From the NCBI RefSeq assembly GCF_002135345.1, contig NZ_NEGI01000002.1, positions 186,001 to 250,000 of the forward strand: DNA of 64,000 nt. Direction: 5' to 3'. Source of the DNA: Acinetobacter sp. ANC 4648 (GTDB lineage: Bacteria > Pseudomonadota > Gammaproteobacteria > Pseudomonadales > Moraxellaceae). Each line of letters begins with the position of its first letter. The first letter of the stretch is position 1. The notes beneath the pieces were generated by a model. The model had not been told where the DNA came from, did no database searches, and worked only from the letters and a program-made list of their open reading frames with translations. Shown one piece after another: positions 48,772 through 57,367 of this stretch. The position numbers and the translations under genes were made by a program.

Positions 48772-49281
48772 ATGAAATCAAATGATTTTGATGGTATGAG
48801 TTGCCCCATTGCACAGGTCACCAGTGCTTTGAATGATCGCTGGGGGGTTTTGATCATGCGTGATTTATTATTAGGACTTCGAAGATATGATGAACTTAAA
48901 AAATCCACCAATATTACGCATGCAACCTTGTCTGATCGCTTGAAAGTTTTAGAAAAAAATGGTCTGATTCAAAAAAAAATGTATCAAACCAAGCCTGAAC
49001 GTTATGAATATCTACCAACAGAAAAAGGACAGGCATTTGGTTTAATTATCTTAATGATGTTACAACTAGGGAATAAATTGGACGAACAGGAACACAAGCA
49101 ACCACAACTTATCGCTGTAGAAAAAGATACGCATGAACCAATCGCATTGACTATTATTAATACAAATAGCCAAAAGATAGTTGCGCTTGATCAAATCAGC
49201 ATTATCGCTGGTGAAGCAGCAGATGAGAAAACACTTTGGAGGCTAGAACAAGCCAAAAAACATCAAGTCATAACTATTTGA
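48772..49281 (+). CDS. HxlR-family transcriptional regulator
   Basis: 170-aa winged-helix regulator from the ATG at 48772. AGGA lies 6 nt upstream, and an earlier TTG frame start at 48736 is less likely. CPIAQVTSALNDRWGVLIMRDLLLGLRRYDELKK...ATLSDRLKVLEKNGLI is the HxlR signature. A C-terminal extension of about 65 residues follows. HxlR proteins often repress a divergent oxidoreductase and respond to aldehydes, quinones or thiol oxidation; the single Cys near the start (SCPIA) is a candidate sensor. It probably controls the divergent SDR-tautomerase operon. Confidence 0.92.
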   Translation: MKSNDFDGMSCPIAQVTSALNDRWGVLIMRDLLLGLRRYDELKKSTNITHATLSDRLKVLEKNGLIQKKMYQTKPERYEYLPTEKGQAFGLIILMMLQLGNKLDEQEHKQPQLIAVEKDTHEPIALTIINTNSQKIVALDQISIIAGEAADEKTLWRLEQAKKHQVITI

Positions 49282-49572
49282 AACTAATCCTATTTTCATT
49301 TATTTAACAATGTAATATAAAACTATTATTTTTTAAATGTTTAGTTCAATCAAGGGTATTTTCAATACATATTTGGAACGGTCTAAAAGTATGTTTTTTT
49401 AATTTATTAATAATATATAGTTAATTATTAAGTTATATTTCAAATCTTAAAAAGAAAAATTTAAAAATTATTAGACTGGCTGATATTCTAATTTTATCCA
49501 ACACCAGATCACTACATTTTATCCAGTCCAAATTTTTAGGTAGATTTTTAAATGAAAAAAATAAGAGCTAAA
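49282..49572. other. AT-rich gap before the tRNA-Ser terminator
   Basis: About 290 bases of A/T-rich DNA. I see no gene in it. Confidence 0.5.
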
Positions 49573-49603
49573 AAAAAGACCCTTGATCATCAAGGGTCTT
49601 TTT
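49573..49603 (-). terminator. Terminator of tRNA-Ser
   Basis: AAAAAGACCCTTG-loop-CAAGGGTCTTTTT, a 13-bp stem, 7 bases after the tRNA 3' end. Confidence 0.93.
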
Positions 49604-49610
49604 ACATATT

Positions 49611-49700
49611 TGGCGGAAGCGGTGAGATTCGAACTCACGGAGGGGGTAAACCCTCGTCGGTTTTCAAGACCGGTGCATTAAACCGCTCTGCCACGCTTCC
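49611..49700 (-). tRNA. tRNA-Ser (TGA)
   Basis: 90-nt class II tRNA with encoded CCA. The acceptor GGAAGCG pairs with CGCTTCC, the anticodon loop CTTGAAA gives TGA, the long variable arm is GAGGGTTTACCCCCTC, and the T loop is TTCGAAT. Confidence 0.97.
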
Positions 49701-49710
49701 AATGGCGGCT

Positions 49711-49739
49711 ATCATATAAATAAAACACACCTTTGGCAA
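49711..49739 (-). promoter_or_regulatory. Promoter of tRNA-Ser
   Basis: TTGCCA (49734-49739), 17 nt, TATGAT (49711-49716), with the -10 ending 10 bases before the tRNA. Confidence 0.75.
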
Positions 49740-49799
49740 ATACTTTTATAACTCCCCAACGCTAAATGTTCAAAATAAAAGCAAAAAAAGCTTATTTTT

Positions 49800-50075
49800 C
49801 TAAAATTTCAGATTTTTCATAAATAATCGAGTTGATAGACCACTGCTTTTATCCAAAGGTGTCATTACTTCTACCTCATCATCCACTTGTTTCCGCAACA
49901 ATCCGCTAGCCATCGGTGAATCATAAAATATGGTGTGGATAATAATCGTAGATTCCATCTCTCCCCCTAAAATTGATATTTCATTCCGAAAAATTAAGCT
50001 CATACAATCTCTAAAGATGATGATGAATAGATATTTCAAATACAAACTATCAATTACTTGTCCATATCTTGGCAT
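49800..50075 (-). pseudogene. Remnant of a Gre-factor C-terminal domain
   Basis: An open frame of 91 codons whose second half reads YDSPMASGLLRKQVDDEVEVMTPLDKS. This matches the GreA/GreB/Rnk C-terminal FKBP-like domain (E. coli GreB has DSPMARALLKKEV at this place). FRNE-ILGGE before it fits the same domain. The coiled-coil N-terminus of Gre factors is missing, an in-frame stop lies just upstream, and the end (FMKNLKF) departs from the family. It lies next to and divergent from the intact greB but is not a close copy of it. It is probably a decayed second Gre/Rnk-type gene. Confidence 0.5.
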
Positions 50076-50344
50076 CCAAACAAAAGAGGCTCAAGCAATG
50101 ACTCGTGAAATTATCCTACCAAAACAAAGGATTGATATTTATGATCATAAGAATATGATACTTGAACAATCTTTTAAACTTTCTGAGTGAAAAGTGCGAT
50201 TTTTATACTATTTGCTTTCAATAGATTTTCAAAAAGTGGAGTCTAAGACTCAAATATTTTGATGAACTTGTTGATAAGCCCAATAAGCTTATTTATAAAT
50301 TTTAAACACTGTGATGTCTTGCATAAAATTTTGGAGTTTTTATC

Positions 50345-50827
50345 TTGAATCGTAAATTACTTACTGCTGAAGGCTATCAACGCTTACAAGATGAATTAAA
50401 TGATTTAGTCCGTAAAGAGCGTCCAGAAATTACGGCTATCGTGTCATGGGCAGCAAGTCTCGGCGATAGATCAGAAAATGCCGACTATCACTACAACAAA
50501 AGAAAACTACGTGAAATAGACCGTAGAATTAGATTTTTGACTAAGCTTTTCGAAGTTGCTCATAAAATTGAATATAGTCCTGAACAAGATGGGAAAGCTT
50601 ATTTTGGTGCTTGGATTAAACTAGAAAATGACGAGGATGAAACGATTAAATTCCGTATCGTCGGTGACGAAGAAATTTATGGTCATAAAGACTATATTTC
50701 TCTCCAGTCTCCATTAGCCAAAGCTTGTTTAGGTAAGTCTATAGAAGATGAAATTTATGTACAAACACCTAATGGGAAAAAACATTGGTATATCATTGAA
50801 ATCCACTATACAGAAAGTAAAAATTAA
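50345..50827 (+). CDS. greB: Transcript cleavage/elongation factor GreB
   Basis: 160-aa factor that enters the RNA polymerase secondary channel and rescues backtracked complexes. WAASLGDRSENADYHYNKRKLREIDRRIRFL holds the tip acidic residues and the basic patch. The FKBP-like C-terminal domain (KFRIVGDEEIYGHKDYISLQSPLAKACLGKS) follows and closely resembles E. coli GreB. The start codon is TTG at 50345, with GGAG 8 nt upstream; no nearby ATG exists. The TTG start may lower its level. Confidence 0.95.
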   Translation: MNRKLLTAEGYQRLQDELNDLVRKERPEITAIVSWAASLGDRSENADYHYNKRKLREIDRRIRFLTKLFEVAHKIEYSPEQDGKAYFGAWIKLENDEDETIKFRIVGDEEIYGHKDYISLQSPLAKACLGKSIEDEIYVQTPNGKKHWYIIEIHYTESKN

Positions 50828-51573
50828 ATACTTATTTAACAGGAATGAATAGAATAAATTTCGTATGTAAGGATCAATCTTTTAGAATTCTTAATTTATT
50901 TAGATCATCCTGAATAGGGTCACTAGGAATAATTCACTTATTGCTAATTTGGCTTTTAAATAGAGATTTTGGAGGATGCCTTTTTCTATCGCAAATTTAA
51001 TTTCCGATGTAACTCTACTGAATTTCAGTATTTAAATAAATATCATATTTAACTATTAAAATGTTTCAGCTCAATTTACCTGATCTTCATATTACACTCG
51101 AGCACTCATAACTCACATTACAATTTCTCACTCAAAAAATTATTTCCATTAAATTTAATCAAAATATTCGGGATAGTTTCAATAGAATGCTTGATCATGA
51201 TATCTAGCCCATAAATGGGAAGTCTTGTTCCCAATTTACTTTAGATGGAAATGTTCATTTTCAGTAAAACCATCCCTATCTATCCATGACAACTCCCGCC
51301 TTGGCTATCTATCTCAGTAATTTACACGAGCTTTCCAGTTTATTTTTAAGCTAAGTCAGCATGTTCTTCAAACTGTAATCTTGCGTCGAATTTATTATGT
51401 CCAGAACATGTGATTAAGTTAGATTGCATGATCAAAACCACAATTAGAATTACAATGACTTACAACATAAAATATTTTACATACCATTTGTGCAAATCCA
51501 TCGACCAAAAAATAAATTAACAATATAATTCAAACAATTAAGTGGCAACAAAATACTGTATTCTGTACAAAAT
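50828..51573. other. Intergenic region between greB and the MltF-like gene
   Basis: About 750 bases. It is less uniformly AT-rich than other gaps and may include decayed coding DNA, such as a short frame at 51061 (MFQLNLPDLHITLEHS) that stops at once. I cannot assign it to a family. Confidence 0.35.
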
Positions 51574-51602
51574 TTGACAATATTATTTTCTGCCTATATT
51601 AT
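51574..51602 (+). promoter_or_regulatory. Strong sigma70 promoter of the MltF-like gene
   Basis: TTGACA (51574-51579), exactly 17 nt, TATTAT (51597-51602). This is the best -35/-10 pair I see in the window. The start would be near 51609, leaving a leader of about 180 nt. Confidence 0.8.
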
Positions 51603-51670
51603 GTGCGCATGTTTTAGCTTATATATCTTTTAATTCTGTAGTTTTACTACACAACATCCAAATCTCATAT

Positions 51671-51748
51671 GTCATTTTGAATGACGTTCATGAATGCCCA
51701 CTCTTATTGAATTTATCAACTTGATAAAGTCTAGGCAGCTTTTTGCCT
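51671..51748 (+). promoter_or_regulatory. Hairpin-rich leader of the MltF-like gene
   Basis: Three perfect small inverted repeats follow one another: GTCATT-TTG-AATGAC (51671-51685), TTTATCAA-C-TTGATAAA (51712-51728), and AGGCA-GCTTTT-TGCCT (51733-51748). They precede a clean Shine-Dalgarno sequence (GGAG at 51780). A regulatory role is inferred. Confidence 0.45.
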
Positions 51749-51788
51749 CGATTTTGTAGGGCACTAAATTACTTGTAGCGGAGACAAC

Positions 51789-52901
51789 ATGCGCAGTAGT
51801 TCACTTTCTGGGTCGAGGCGTTGCCTTAACTCTATTTTTAACTCTCTTCCACTAAAAACTCTGATTTTATCCACTGCATTAATTCCTTTTTATAGCATTA
51901 ATGCAAGTAAGACTAATCAATACAACACCGTGCTCAGTTCAAGTAAATTGACCGTTGTTGCTGTTTCCAATCCAAGCATCGTATTTAAGGATGGAAAATA
52001 TAACCATGGCTTTGCATATGACCTAGTCAACAACTATGCACAAAGCCTAAATGTTAAGTTAGATTTTAAAACCGTCCCTGATAATGCCACGGCATTAAAA
52101 ATGGTTGCACAAGGTAAAGTTAACTTCGCAATAACCACCTCCACAATGCAAACAGTTGAAGCTAAGCAATTAACTTCATTCTCAGCAACCTGTGGTGATT
52201 TTAATAGTCTGAAAAAAAATGGCTTAAATACTGAATTAAACTGGGTATTTAAACATGCTGAAGATCCCCTCACAGCAACAGCGAGTGGCTTTGTTTGCCA
52301 AAGTAAACAAAATGGCGCGATTCAGCAACTAGCCTCTTTTTATAATCGTAATGTGGTTAAAAAAGATGACTGGAATATTATTCAACGTGATTTAAGCAAT
52401 CGTATGCCAATTTATCAGGCAAGCTTTAAGAAAACTGCACAACAATATAATCTTGATTGGCACTTTCTTGCAGCAATGGGTTATCAAGAATCATATTTAA
52501 AACCAGACTCTGTTTCTCCCACAGGTGTCCGTGGCATTATGATGCTTACCAACCAAACGGCTAAAGCGATGGGTGTCAGCAATCGTACTGATCCTGCACA
52601 AAGTATTCAGGGTGGTGCTAAATATTTCGATATGATGCTAAACCGATACTCTCATATTCCCAATCCAGATCGTCATTGGTTTGCATTAGTCGCTTACAAT
52701 ATGGGACCAGGTGCTGTGGATAGTATTCAAAAACGTATTAAAGCTCAGGGTAAAAATCCAAATGATTGGATGAATTTTTATGAGTATTTAATGCGTAATC
52801 AGGCACAAAATGGTCGTTATAAACAAGCAATCCAGTATGTGACACGTATACGTGCATATGTAGAACATATTAAAAGCGATCCGAAGTTATTAGAAATTTA
52901 A
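51789..52901 (+). CDS. MltF-type lytic transglycosylase with a shortened substrate-binding domain
   Basis: 370-aa envelope protein with an N-terminal export signal (LKTLILSTALIPFYSINA). Residues about 53-130 look like the first lobe of an SBP_bac_3 domain (LTVVAVSNPSIVFKDGKYNHGFAYDLVNNYA...). The second-lobe part is much reduced compared with E. coli MltF (about 518 aa). From about residue 215 is the SLT catalytic domain, with catalytic Glu234 in AAMGYQESYLKPDSVSPTGVRGIMML and GGAKYFDMML...YNMGPGAV. It cleaves peptidoglycan to anhydromuropeptides. It has a strong promoter with a structured leader. Confidence 0.87.
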   Translation: MRSSSLSGSRRCLNSIFNSLPLKTLILSTALIPFYSINASKTNQYNTVLSSSKLTVVAVSNPSIVFKDGKYNHGFAYDLVNNYAQSLNVKLDFKTVPDNATALKMVAQGKVNFAITTSTMQTVEAKQLTSFSATCGDFNSLKKNGLNTELNWVFKHAEDPLTATASGFVCQSKQNGAIQQLASFYNRNVVKKDDWNIIQRDLSNRMPIYQASFKKTAQQYNLDWHFLAAMGYQESYLKPDSVSPTGVRGIMMLTNQTAKAMGVSNRTDPAQSIQGGAKYFDMMLNRYSHIPNPDRHWFALVAYNMGPGAVDSIQKRIKAQGKNPNDWMNFYEYLMRNQAQNGRYKQAIQYVTRIRAYVEHIKSDPKLLEI

Positions 52902-52923
52902 CTCTCTTCGCTACTTAATATGC

Positions 52924-52963
52924 AAAAAAAAAAGCTTAGCTGAAATCGCTAAGCTTTTTTTTT
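52924..52963. terminator. Bidirectional terminator
   Basis: AAGCTTAGC-TGAAATC-GCTAAGCTT flanked by a ten-A run and a nine-T run. It serves the MltF-like gene and the convergent SCP2 gene. Confidence 0.93.
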
Positions 52964-52976
52964 GTTTTAGAGGTAA

Positions 52977-53360
52977 TTAAGCTGTGTGCTCAAGTACTTT
53001 CTTAAATAAATCTTTTTGTTCTTGGCTTGGCTTAGCGGTTTGTAAAGCCATCAATTGTGACATATCACCTTGAACTTTAATTTTACCCGTCATGAATGCT
53101 TGCATCGCAGCAGCCATATCAAATTCTAAGAATACTTTACGTAAGGTATCAGCATCCATGTTTAAGGTAGTTTTTGCATTTGCAGATGTACCTTTAACGA
53201 TTTTACCACCATCTAAAGCCAACTCTGTGTTGCCGTCTGCATCTACAACGACTAAATTAATTGCTAAACCAGCCAATGCTGGTGGCAAATTTAAATCTCC
53301 AGCGTCAGCTGTTAATTTTTCGACAGTTGTAAACCAATCATCAGTTAAAAATGCAGGCAT
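52977..53360 (-). CDS. SCP2 sterol-binding domain protein
   Basis: 127-aa single-domain protein of the SCP2 fold (LAINLVVVDADGNTELALDGGKIVKG...TTLNMDADTLRKVFLEFDMAAAMQAFMTGKIKVQGDMSQLM), which binds lipids in a hydrophobic tunnel. It has no signal peptide. Two ATGs are close together; AGGA lies 6 nt before the second (MPAFLTDDWF), which I use. The bacterial role is unclear. The lone copy is monocistronic. Confidence 0.88.
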   Translation of the reverse strand: MPAFLTDDWFTTVEKLTADAGDLNLPPALAGLAINLVVVDADGNTELALDGGKIVKGTSANAKTTLNMDADTLRKVFLEFDMAAAMQAFMTGKIKVQGDMSQLMALQTAKPSQEQKDLFKKVLEHTA

Positions 53361-53581
53361 GTTCATTCCTCAAATTATTTATTCAGTGTGTTGTCTATCC
53401 GAACAACATTATATGGTGAAGCATTTTCGCTTGACCATTGTTATAGCATGATAATTTTGATTTAGGCTAAAATTTTTTGTACGCGCTGTTCATTCATTAT
53501 TGATTTTATCGTTATCTTTTTTTTAATCAGGTACTCAATCAATATGAGTACCTGATTTGTTCAAAAAATTGGCAAAAGTGA

Positions 53582-54490
53582 TCAATCTGCCGATAAACTT
53601 AAATTCACCACATCTAAACGATTTTTCATTTCAACGCTGTCAGATTTCATGTCAAATTCACGTTGTTGATCTAACGCTTCAAAATCGAATAAATCACGGT
53701 CAGCCAATTGTGATGGAGATACATTTTGCATGGCACCAAAAATACTATGTAAACGCTTCGGATGTTGTTTATCCCATTCACGTAACATGTCATTAATAAT
53801 GGCGCGCTGTAAATTCTCCTGAGAACCACACAAATTACATGGAATAATCGGGAAATTACGCAATTCCGCATATTTAATAATATCTTTTTCTTCCACATAC
53901 GCCAGTGGACGAATCAAGATATTCTTTTTATCCGTTGACAGTAATTTAGGTGGCATCGCTTTTAAACTACCACCATGAAACAAATTCAAGAAAAACGTCG
54001 CCATAATGTCATCACGGTGATGACCTAACGCGACTTTGGTTGCACCAATTTCTTGTGCAAACCCATAAAGTGAACCACGACGTAAGCGTGAACACACCGC
54101 ACAGAACGTTTTACCTTCAGGCGTTAAACGCTTCGTAATGGTATAGGTATCTTTTTCCAAAATATAATAGGGAATATTGTTCTCTTCCAAATATTTTGGC
54201 AAAACATCTTCAGGGAAACCAGGTTGTTTTTGATCTAAATTGACAGCAACAATCTCAAAATTGATCGGTGCAATACGCTTAAATTGCAACAAGATGTCTA
54301 ACATGGTGTAACTGTCTTTACCACCAGATACACAGACCATGACCTTATCACCCTCTTCAATCATTTTGTAATCACGAATTGCGTGACCAACCTGACGTCG
54401 AAGTTTTTTTAATAAACGATGATATGCCGAACTTGTTGGCAATTCTGGTTTGAAATTAAATCCTTGTTCAGACTCAACTGGCGAGTACAT
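53582..54490 (-). CDS. ttcA: tRNA 2-thiocytidine(32) synthetase
   Basis: 302-aa enzyme that thiolates C32 of certain tRNAs. The PP-loop SGGKDS is at residues 55-60. The cysteine pairs C130/C133 ([11 protein letters not shown]) and C218/C221 (CNLCGSQ) hold the Fe-S cluster. [17 protein letters not shown] and [12 protein letters not shown] are family blocks. The length matches E. coli TtcA (about 311). Confidence 0.96.
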   Translation of the reverse strand: MYSPVESEQGFNFKPELPTSSAYHRLLKKLRRQVGHAIRDYKMIEEGDKVMVCVSGGKDSYTMLDILLQFKRIAPINFEIVAVNLDQKQPGFPEDVLPKYLEENNIPYYILEKDTYTITKRLTPEGKTFCAVCSRLRRGSLYGFAQEIGATKVALGHHRDDIMATFFLNLFHGGSLKAMPPKLLSTDKKNILIRPLAYVEEKDIIKYAELRNFPIIPCNLCGSQENLQRAIINDMLREWDKQHPKRLHSIFGAMQNVSPSQLADRDLFDFEALDQQREFDMKSDSVEMKNRLDVVNLSLSAD

Positions 54491-54983
54491 AGACGAAATT
54501 AACCATAAAAAAAATACTGCGCAATTTTAGCTGATTCGTTGCTTAATCGCATCTAAAGATTTTTATTTTTACAACTTAAATTTATGCCGTCATGATTACG
54601 TCTTATTCTTCGATTAAAAAGAACGTAGCAGTTCATTTTTTATACCAATCGCTTATCTTTTGGACTTTTCCACAGTTTTCCACAAAACCTGTGGATAAAA
54701 TTGTGGATTCTTTGGGGCTTGACACCAAATACTCCCGTTGGAGTGGGCATCCCATTTAAATTGATCATTTTTTAATCACTATTTAATATCTATATTTTAC
54801 AATAAGATATGCAAGTCAAGCGATGCTTATAAAAAATAAATTAATATTTTTTTTGATTAATATGCCATCAATTAAGGCTTGATTTTTTTATTTGTCTTGT
54901 TAAAAAACAATTCACAGTTTGTCTAGCCATAATAATTTGCTAAACTCCAAAGATATGCAGGAATGACTCTATAAATTACTACA
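54491..54983. other. Divergent intergenic region with a DnaA-box cluster and AT-rich flank
   Basis: A 493-bp region between ttcA and the SLT gene. The left part holds four DnaA-box-like sites (54665-54709) and a hairpin ACTCC-CGTT-GGAGT (54731-54744). The right part, 54751-54950, is very AT-rich. No frame codes for a plausible protein. Confidence 0.6.
54665..54709. promoter_or_regulatory. Cluster of four DnaA-box-like 9-mers
   Basis: TTTTCCACA at 54665 and 54675, TGTGGATAA (a perfect TTATCCACA box on the minus strand) at 54689, and TGTGGATTC at 54701. All four share the NTCCACA/TGTGGA core, two in each direction, pointing at each other. One is perfect and the other three have one or two mismatches. 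Confidence 0.6.
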
Positions 54984-55892
54984 ATGAAAATATTCTTAAA
55001 AAGCTCACTATTTTGTATTTTCGGGGGATTGAGTATCACGCCATTCTCAATGCACGTCTTTGCCGGTCAAACTATTTACCAACTCCAAGATTCCAATGGG
55101 ACCACATTACTCACCAATAAAAAAAGTAAATACGGTAATTTAAAAGTCGAAAAAAAAACCTATTATCCTGATAGTAATATGCATAGTTATAGCAACTGGG
55201 GTGCATCAGAAGCTTCTGTTCTACCAAGTTATAGTCGAAATAAAAATGCATTCGACCCTATTATTCGTCAAGCAGCGCAAACTCATGGCATTTCCGAAGG
55301 CTTGATTAAAGCCGTTATGCATACTGAATCAGGCTTTAATGCGAGTGCACGCTCACCTGTCGGTGCACAAGGCTTGATGCAACTGATGCCTGCAACTGCC
55401 CAACGCTTTAAAGTCTCTAATGCCTTTGATCCACAGCAAAACATTTTTGGTGGTGCTAAATACCTAAGTTGGCTGTTAAAACGTTTTAATGGCAGTACTC
55501 AACTGGCTTTAGCTGCATATAATGCTGGCGAAGGTAATGTCGATAAATATGGTGGTATTCCCCCATTCAGAGAAACCCAAGATTATGTCCGCCGTGTATC
55601 TAGTCGGTATTCTAATTTATATTCAAATGGCTTAGGTCAAGTCAGCAATCATGCCTCTACTGGACAAATAATTGCCCAATCCAATCCAAATAACTCAACC
55701 TCGAATAACGATACAGCAAGTACTCAAATAGAAAACTCATCGTCCAAGAACAAAAATGCCATTATAATGCCTGCTAAATATTCGCCACGCCCCATTATTA
55801 TGGCCTCCGATGGTACCTTTACCGATGCCCCATCAGGCTCATATTCAACTAGCCATGCCACCGCTTCAGCTCACATCACGATTTCTAATTAA
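54984..55892 (+). CDS. SLT-domain lytic transglycosylase with DUF4124-like N-terminus
   Basis: 302 aa with an export signal (MKIFLKSSLFCIFGGLSITPFSMHVFA). The segment QTIYQLQDSNGTTLLTNKKSKYGNL matches the DUF4124 domain common in such proteins. The SLT core (about 95-215) has catalytic Glu115 in IKAVMHTESGFNASARSPVGAQGLMQLMPATA and LALAAYNAGEGNVDKYGGIPPFRET. A Ser/Asn-rich tail of about 85 residues follows and looks disordered. It should cleave the glycan strand of peptidoglycan in the periplasm. It is monocistronic as far as I can see. Confidence 0.92.
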   Translation: MKIFLKSSLFCIFGGLSITPFSMHVFAGQTIYQLQDSNGTTLLTNKKSKYGNLKVEKKTYYPDSNMHSYSNWGASEASVLPSYSRNKNAFDPIIRQAAQTHGISEGLIKAVMHTESGFNASARSPVGAQGLMQLMPATAQRFKVSNAFDPQQNIFGGAKYLSWLLKRFNGSTQLALAAYNAGEGNVDKYGGIPPFRETQDYVRRVSSRYSNLYSNGLGQVSNHASTGQIIAQSNPNNSTSNNDTASTQIENSSSKNKNAIIMPAKYSPRPIIMASDGTFTDAPSGSYSTSHATASAHITISN

Positions 55893-56016
55893 ATTCTATT
55901 TTTAAACATCGATTTTTACGATTGTTGTTGAATTTTTTAGAGACAGACCGCATATTAAATAAATGGTTTATGACCTATAAATCGAATTATTTATTATTTA
56001 TAAGAGGAATTACTTG

Positions 56017-56922
56017 ATGATGCGGATTGGTTTGTTTTTGCTAACCAACCTCGCGGTTCTGGTTGTAGCTGGCATAATCCTATCTTTATTAGGTGTTGGT
56101 AGCTACCACGGTGCTGGCGGTCTAAAACTAGGCAACCTGATGGTCATCTGTTTAGTCTTTGGTATGGCGGGATCAATGATCTCCTTACTCATGTCAAAAT
56201 GGATGGCAAAGAAAACCACAGGCACTGAGCTAATTGACCCGAATGCTCCACGTAGCCAAGCCGAAGTTTGGTTATTACAAGAGGTTGCTCAATTATCTCA
56301 ACGTGTCGGCATTAATATGCCTGAAGTGGGTATTTTTCCATCGTATCAATCTAATGCCTTTGCAACAGGTTGGAATAAAAACGATGCGCTCGTTGCAGTT
56401 TCAACGGGTCTACTAGAACGTATGAATAAAGATGAATTACGTGCAGTACTAGCCCATGAGATCGGTCACGTTGCCAATGGTGACATGGTTACGCTTGCGC
56501 TTATTCAAGGGGTAGTCAACGCATTCGTCATGTTCTTCGCACGTATCGTCGGTGATTTTATTGACCGTAACGTTTTTGGTCGTGAAGATGGTGAAGCACC
56601 TGGATTGGCTTATTTTGGTATCACCATCGTATTAGACATTGTGTTTGGTATTCTTGCTTCTGCTATCGTAATGTGGTTCTCACGCCATCGTGAATACCGT
56701 GCAGATGAAGCTGGTGCACAATTGGCGGGTAAAGAAGCCATGATTTCGGCCTTATTACGCTTACAAGCAGAGTCTGAATTACCCGATCAAATGCCAAAAG
56801 AAATGAAAGCTTTTGCAATTACTGAAGGTAAGGAACAAGGCTTTAGTTTGGCTGCCTTATTCCAAACCCATCCAAGTATTGAACAACGTGTTGCGGCTTT
56901 ACGCCAACTTAACTTACCTTAA
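56017..56922 (+). CDS. htpX: Membrane zinc metalloprotease HtpX
   Basis: 301-aa inner-membrane protease that degrades misfolded membrane proteins alongside FtsH. Two N-terminal membrane helices are followed by the zinc site [14 protein letters not shown] (HExxH), further hydrophobic segments, and [14 protein letters not shown] with the third ligand Glu. The frame can open one codon earlier at TTG, but GAGGA is well placed for the ATG pair. The length matches E. coli (293). Confidence 0.96.
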   Translation: MMRIGLFLLTNLAVLVVAGIILSLLGVGSYHGAGGLKLGNLMVICLVFGMAGSMISLLMSKWMAKKTTGTELIDPNAPRSQAEVWLLQEVAQLSQRVGINMPEVGIFPSYQSNAFATGWNKNDALVAVSTGLLERMNKDELRAVLAHEIGHVANGDMVTLALIQGVVNAFVMFFARIVGDFIDRNVFGREDGEAPGLAYFGITIVLDIVFGILASAIVMWFSRHREYRADEAGAQLAGKEAMISALLRLQAESELPDQMPKEMKAFAITEGKEQGFSLAALFQTHPSIEQRVAALRQLNLP

Positions 56923-56947
56923 TCAAAGTTAATCGATATTCAGTAAT

Positions 56948-56975
56948 AACAAAGCCTCCTATAGGAGGCTTTGTT
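56948..56975. terminator. Bidirectional terminator between htpX and the VOC gene
   Basis: AACAAAGCCTCC-TATA-GGAGGCTTTGTT, a 12-bp stem with a tetraloop. Confidence 0.92.
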
Positions 56976-56978
56976 ATT

Positions 56979-57341
56979 TTAATTCACTTGTTTTGACTGA
57001 ATACAACGTAATAAGCTACCATTCGGATCAATCATACAGAATAGATCAATATCATCTAAATGTTCAATTTCAGTGATTTCAGCATGGGGATATTGAGTCC
57101 AATCTAAAGCCTGCCATTGCTCAAATAAAGACTGTAAATTCTGTGTACGAATGCAGGCACTAAACCATGAATCTTTTGAATTTAGCTGTGGATGATGAAA
57201 GAATTCGAGTTGTAAAGTCCCACGTTGAATAATCATCCATTGTTGTGATTGATAACTACATTGAAAACCTAAAAATGCATAAAACTGTAGTGTTTGATCA
57301 AAATCTATTGCGGGTAAATTTGCTGAAATATAATCCTGCAT
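56979..57341 (-). CDS. VOC-superfamily (bleomycin-resistance-like) protein
   Basis: 120-aa protein of the vicinal oxygen chelate fold (SANLPAIDFDQTLQFYAFLGFQCSYQ...LQLEFFHHPQL...LFCMIDPNGSLLRCIQ). Such small single-domain forms are annotated as bleomycin-resistance or glyoxalase relatives. I see no evidence of actual drug binding. It is convergent with htpX and lies 26 bases downstream of the DUF4112 gene, likely in its operon. Confidence 0.85.
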   Translation of the reverse strand: MQDYISANLPAIDFDQTLQFYAFLGFQCSYQSQQWMIIQRGTLQLEFFHHPQLNSKDSWFSACIRTQNLQSLFEQWQALDWTQYPHAEITEIEHLDDIDLFCMIDPNGSLLRCIQSKQVN

Positions 57342-57367
57342 GAATAGACTCTATTTTTTAATGAATG

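Noticed and set aside
49930..50190. An 86-codon plus-strand frame opposite the Gre-domain remnant
   Set aside because: It has a low-complexity basic sequence with no family resemblance, and it overlaps the more convincing minus-strand fragment.
53525..53557. Strong 13-bp hairpin AATCAGGTACTCA/TGAGTACCTGATT downstream of ttcA
   Set aside because: In the direction of ttcA it is followed by an A run, not a U run, so I do not call it a terminator.
56979..57341. A true bleomycin-resistance determinant
   Set aside because: It has only the general VOC fold. Such small proteins are common in Acinetobacter chromosomes, and nothing here shows drug binding.
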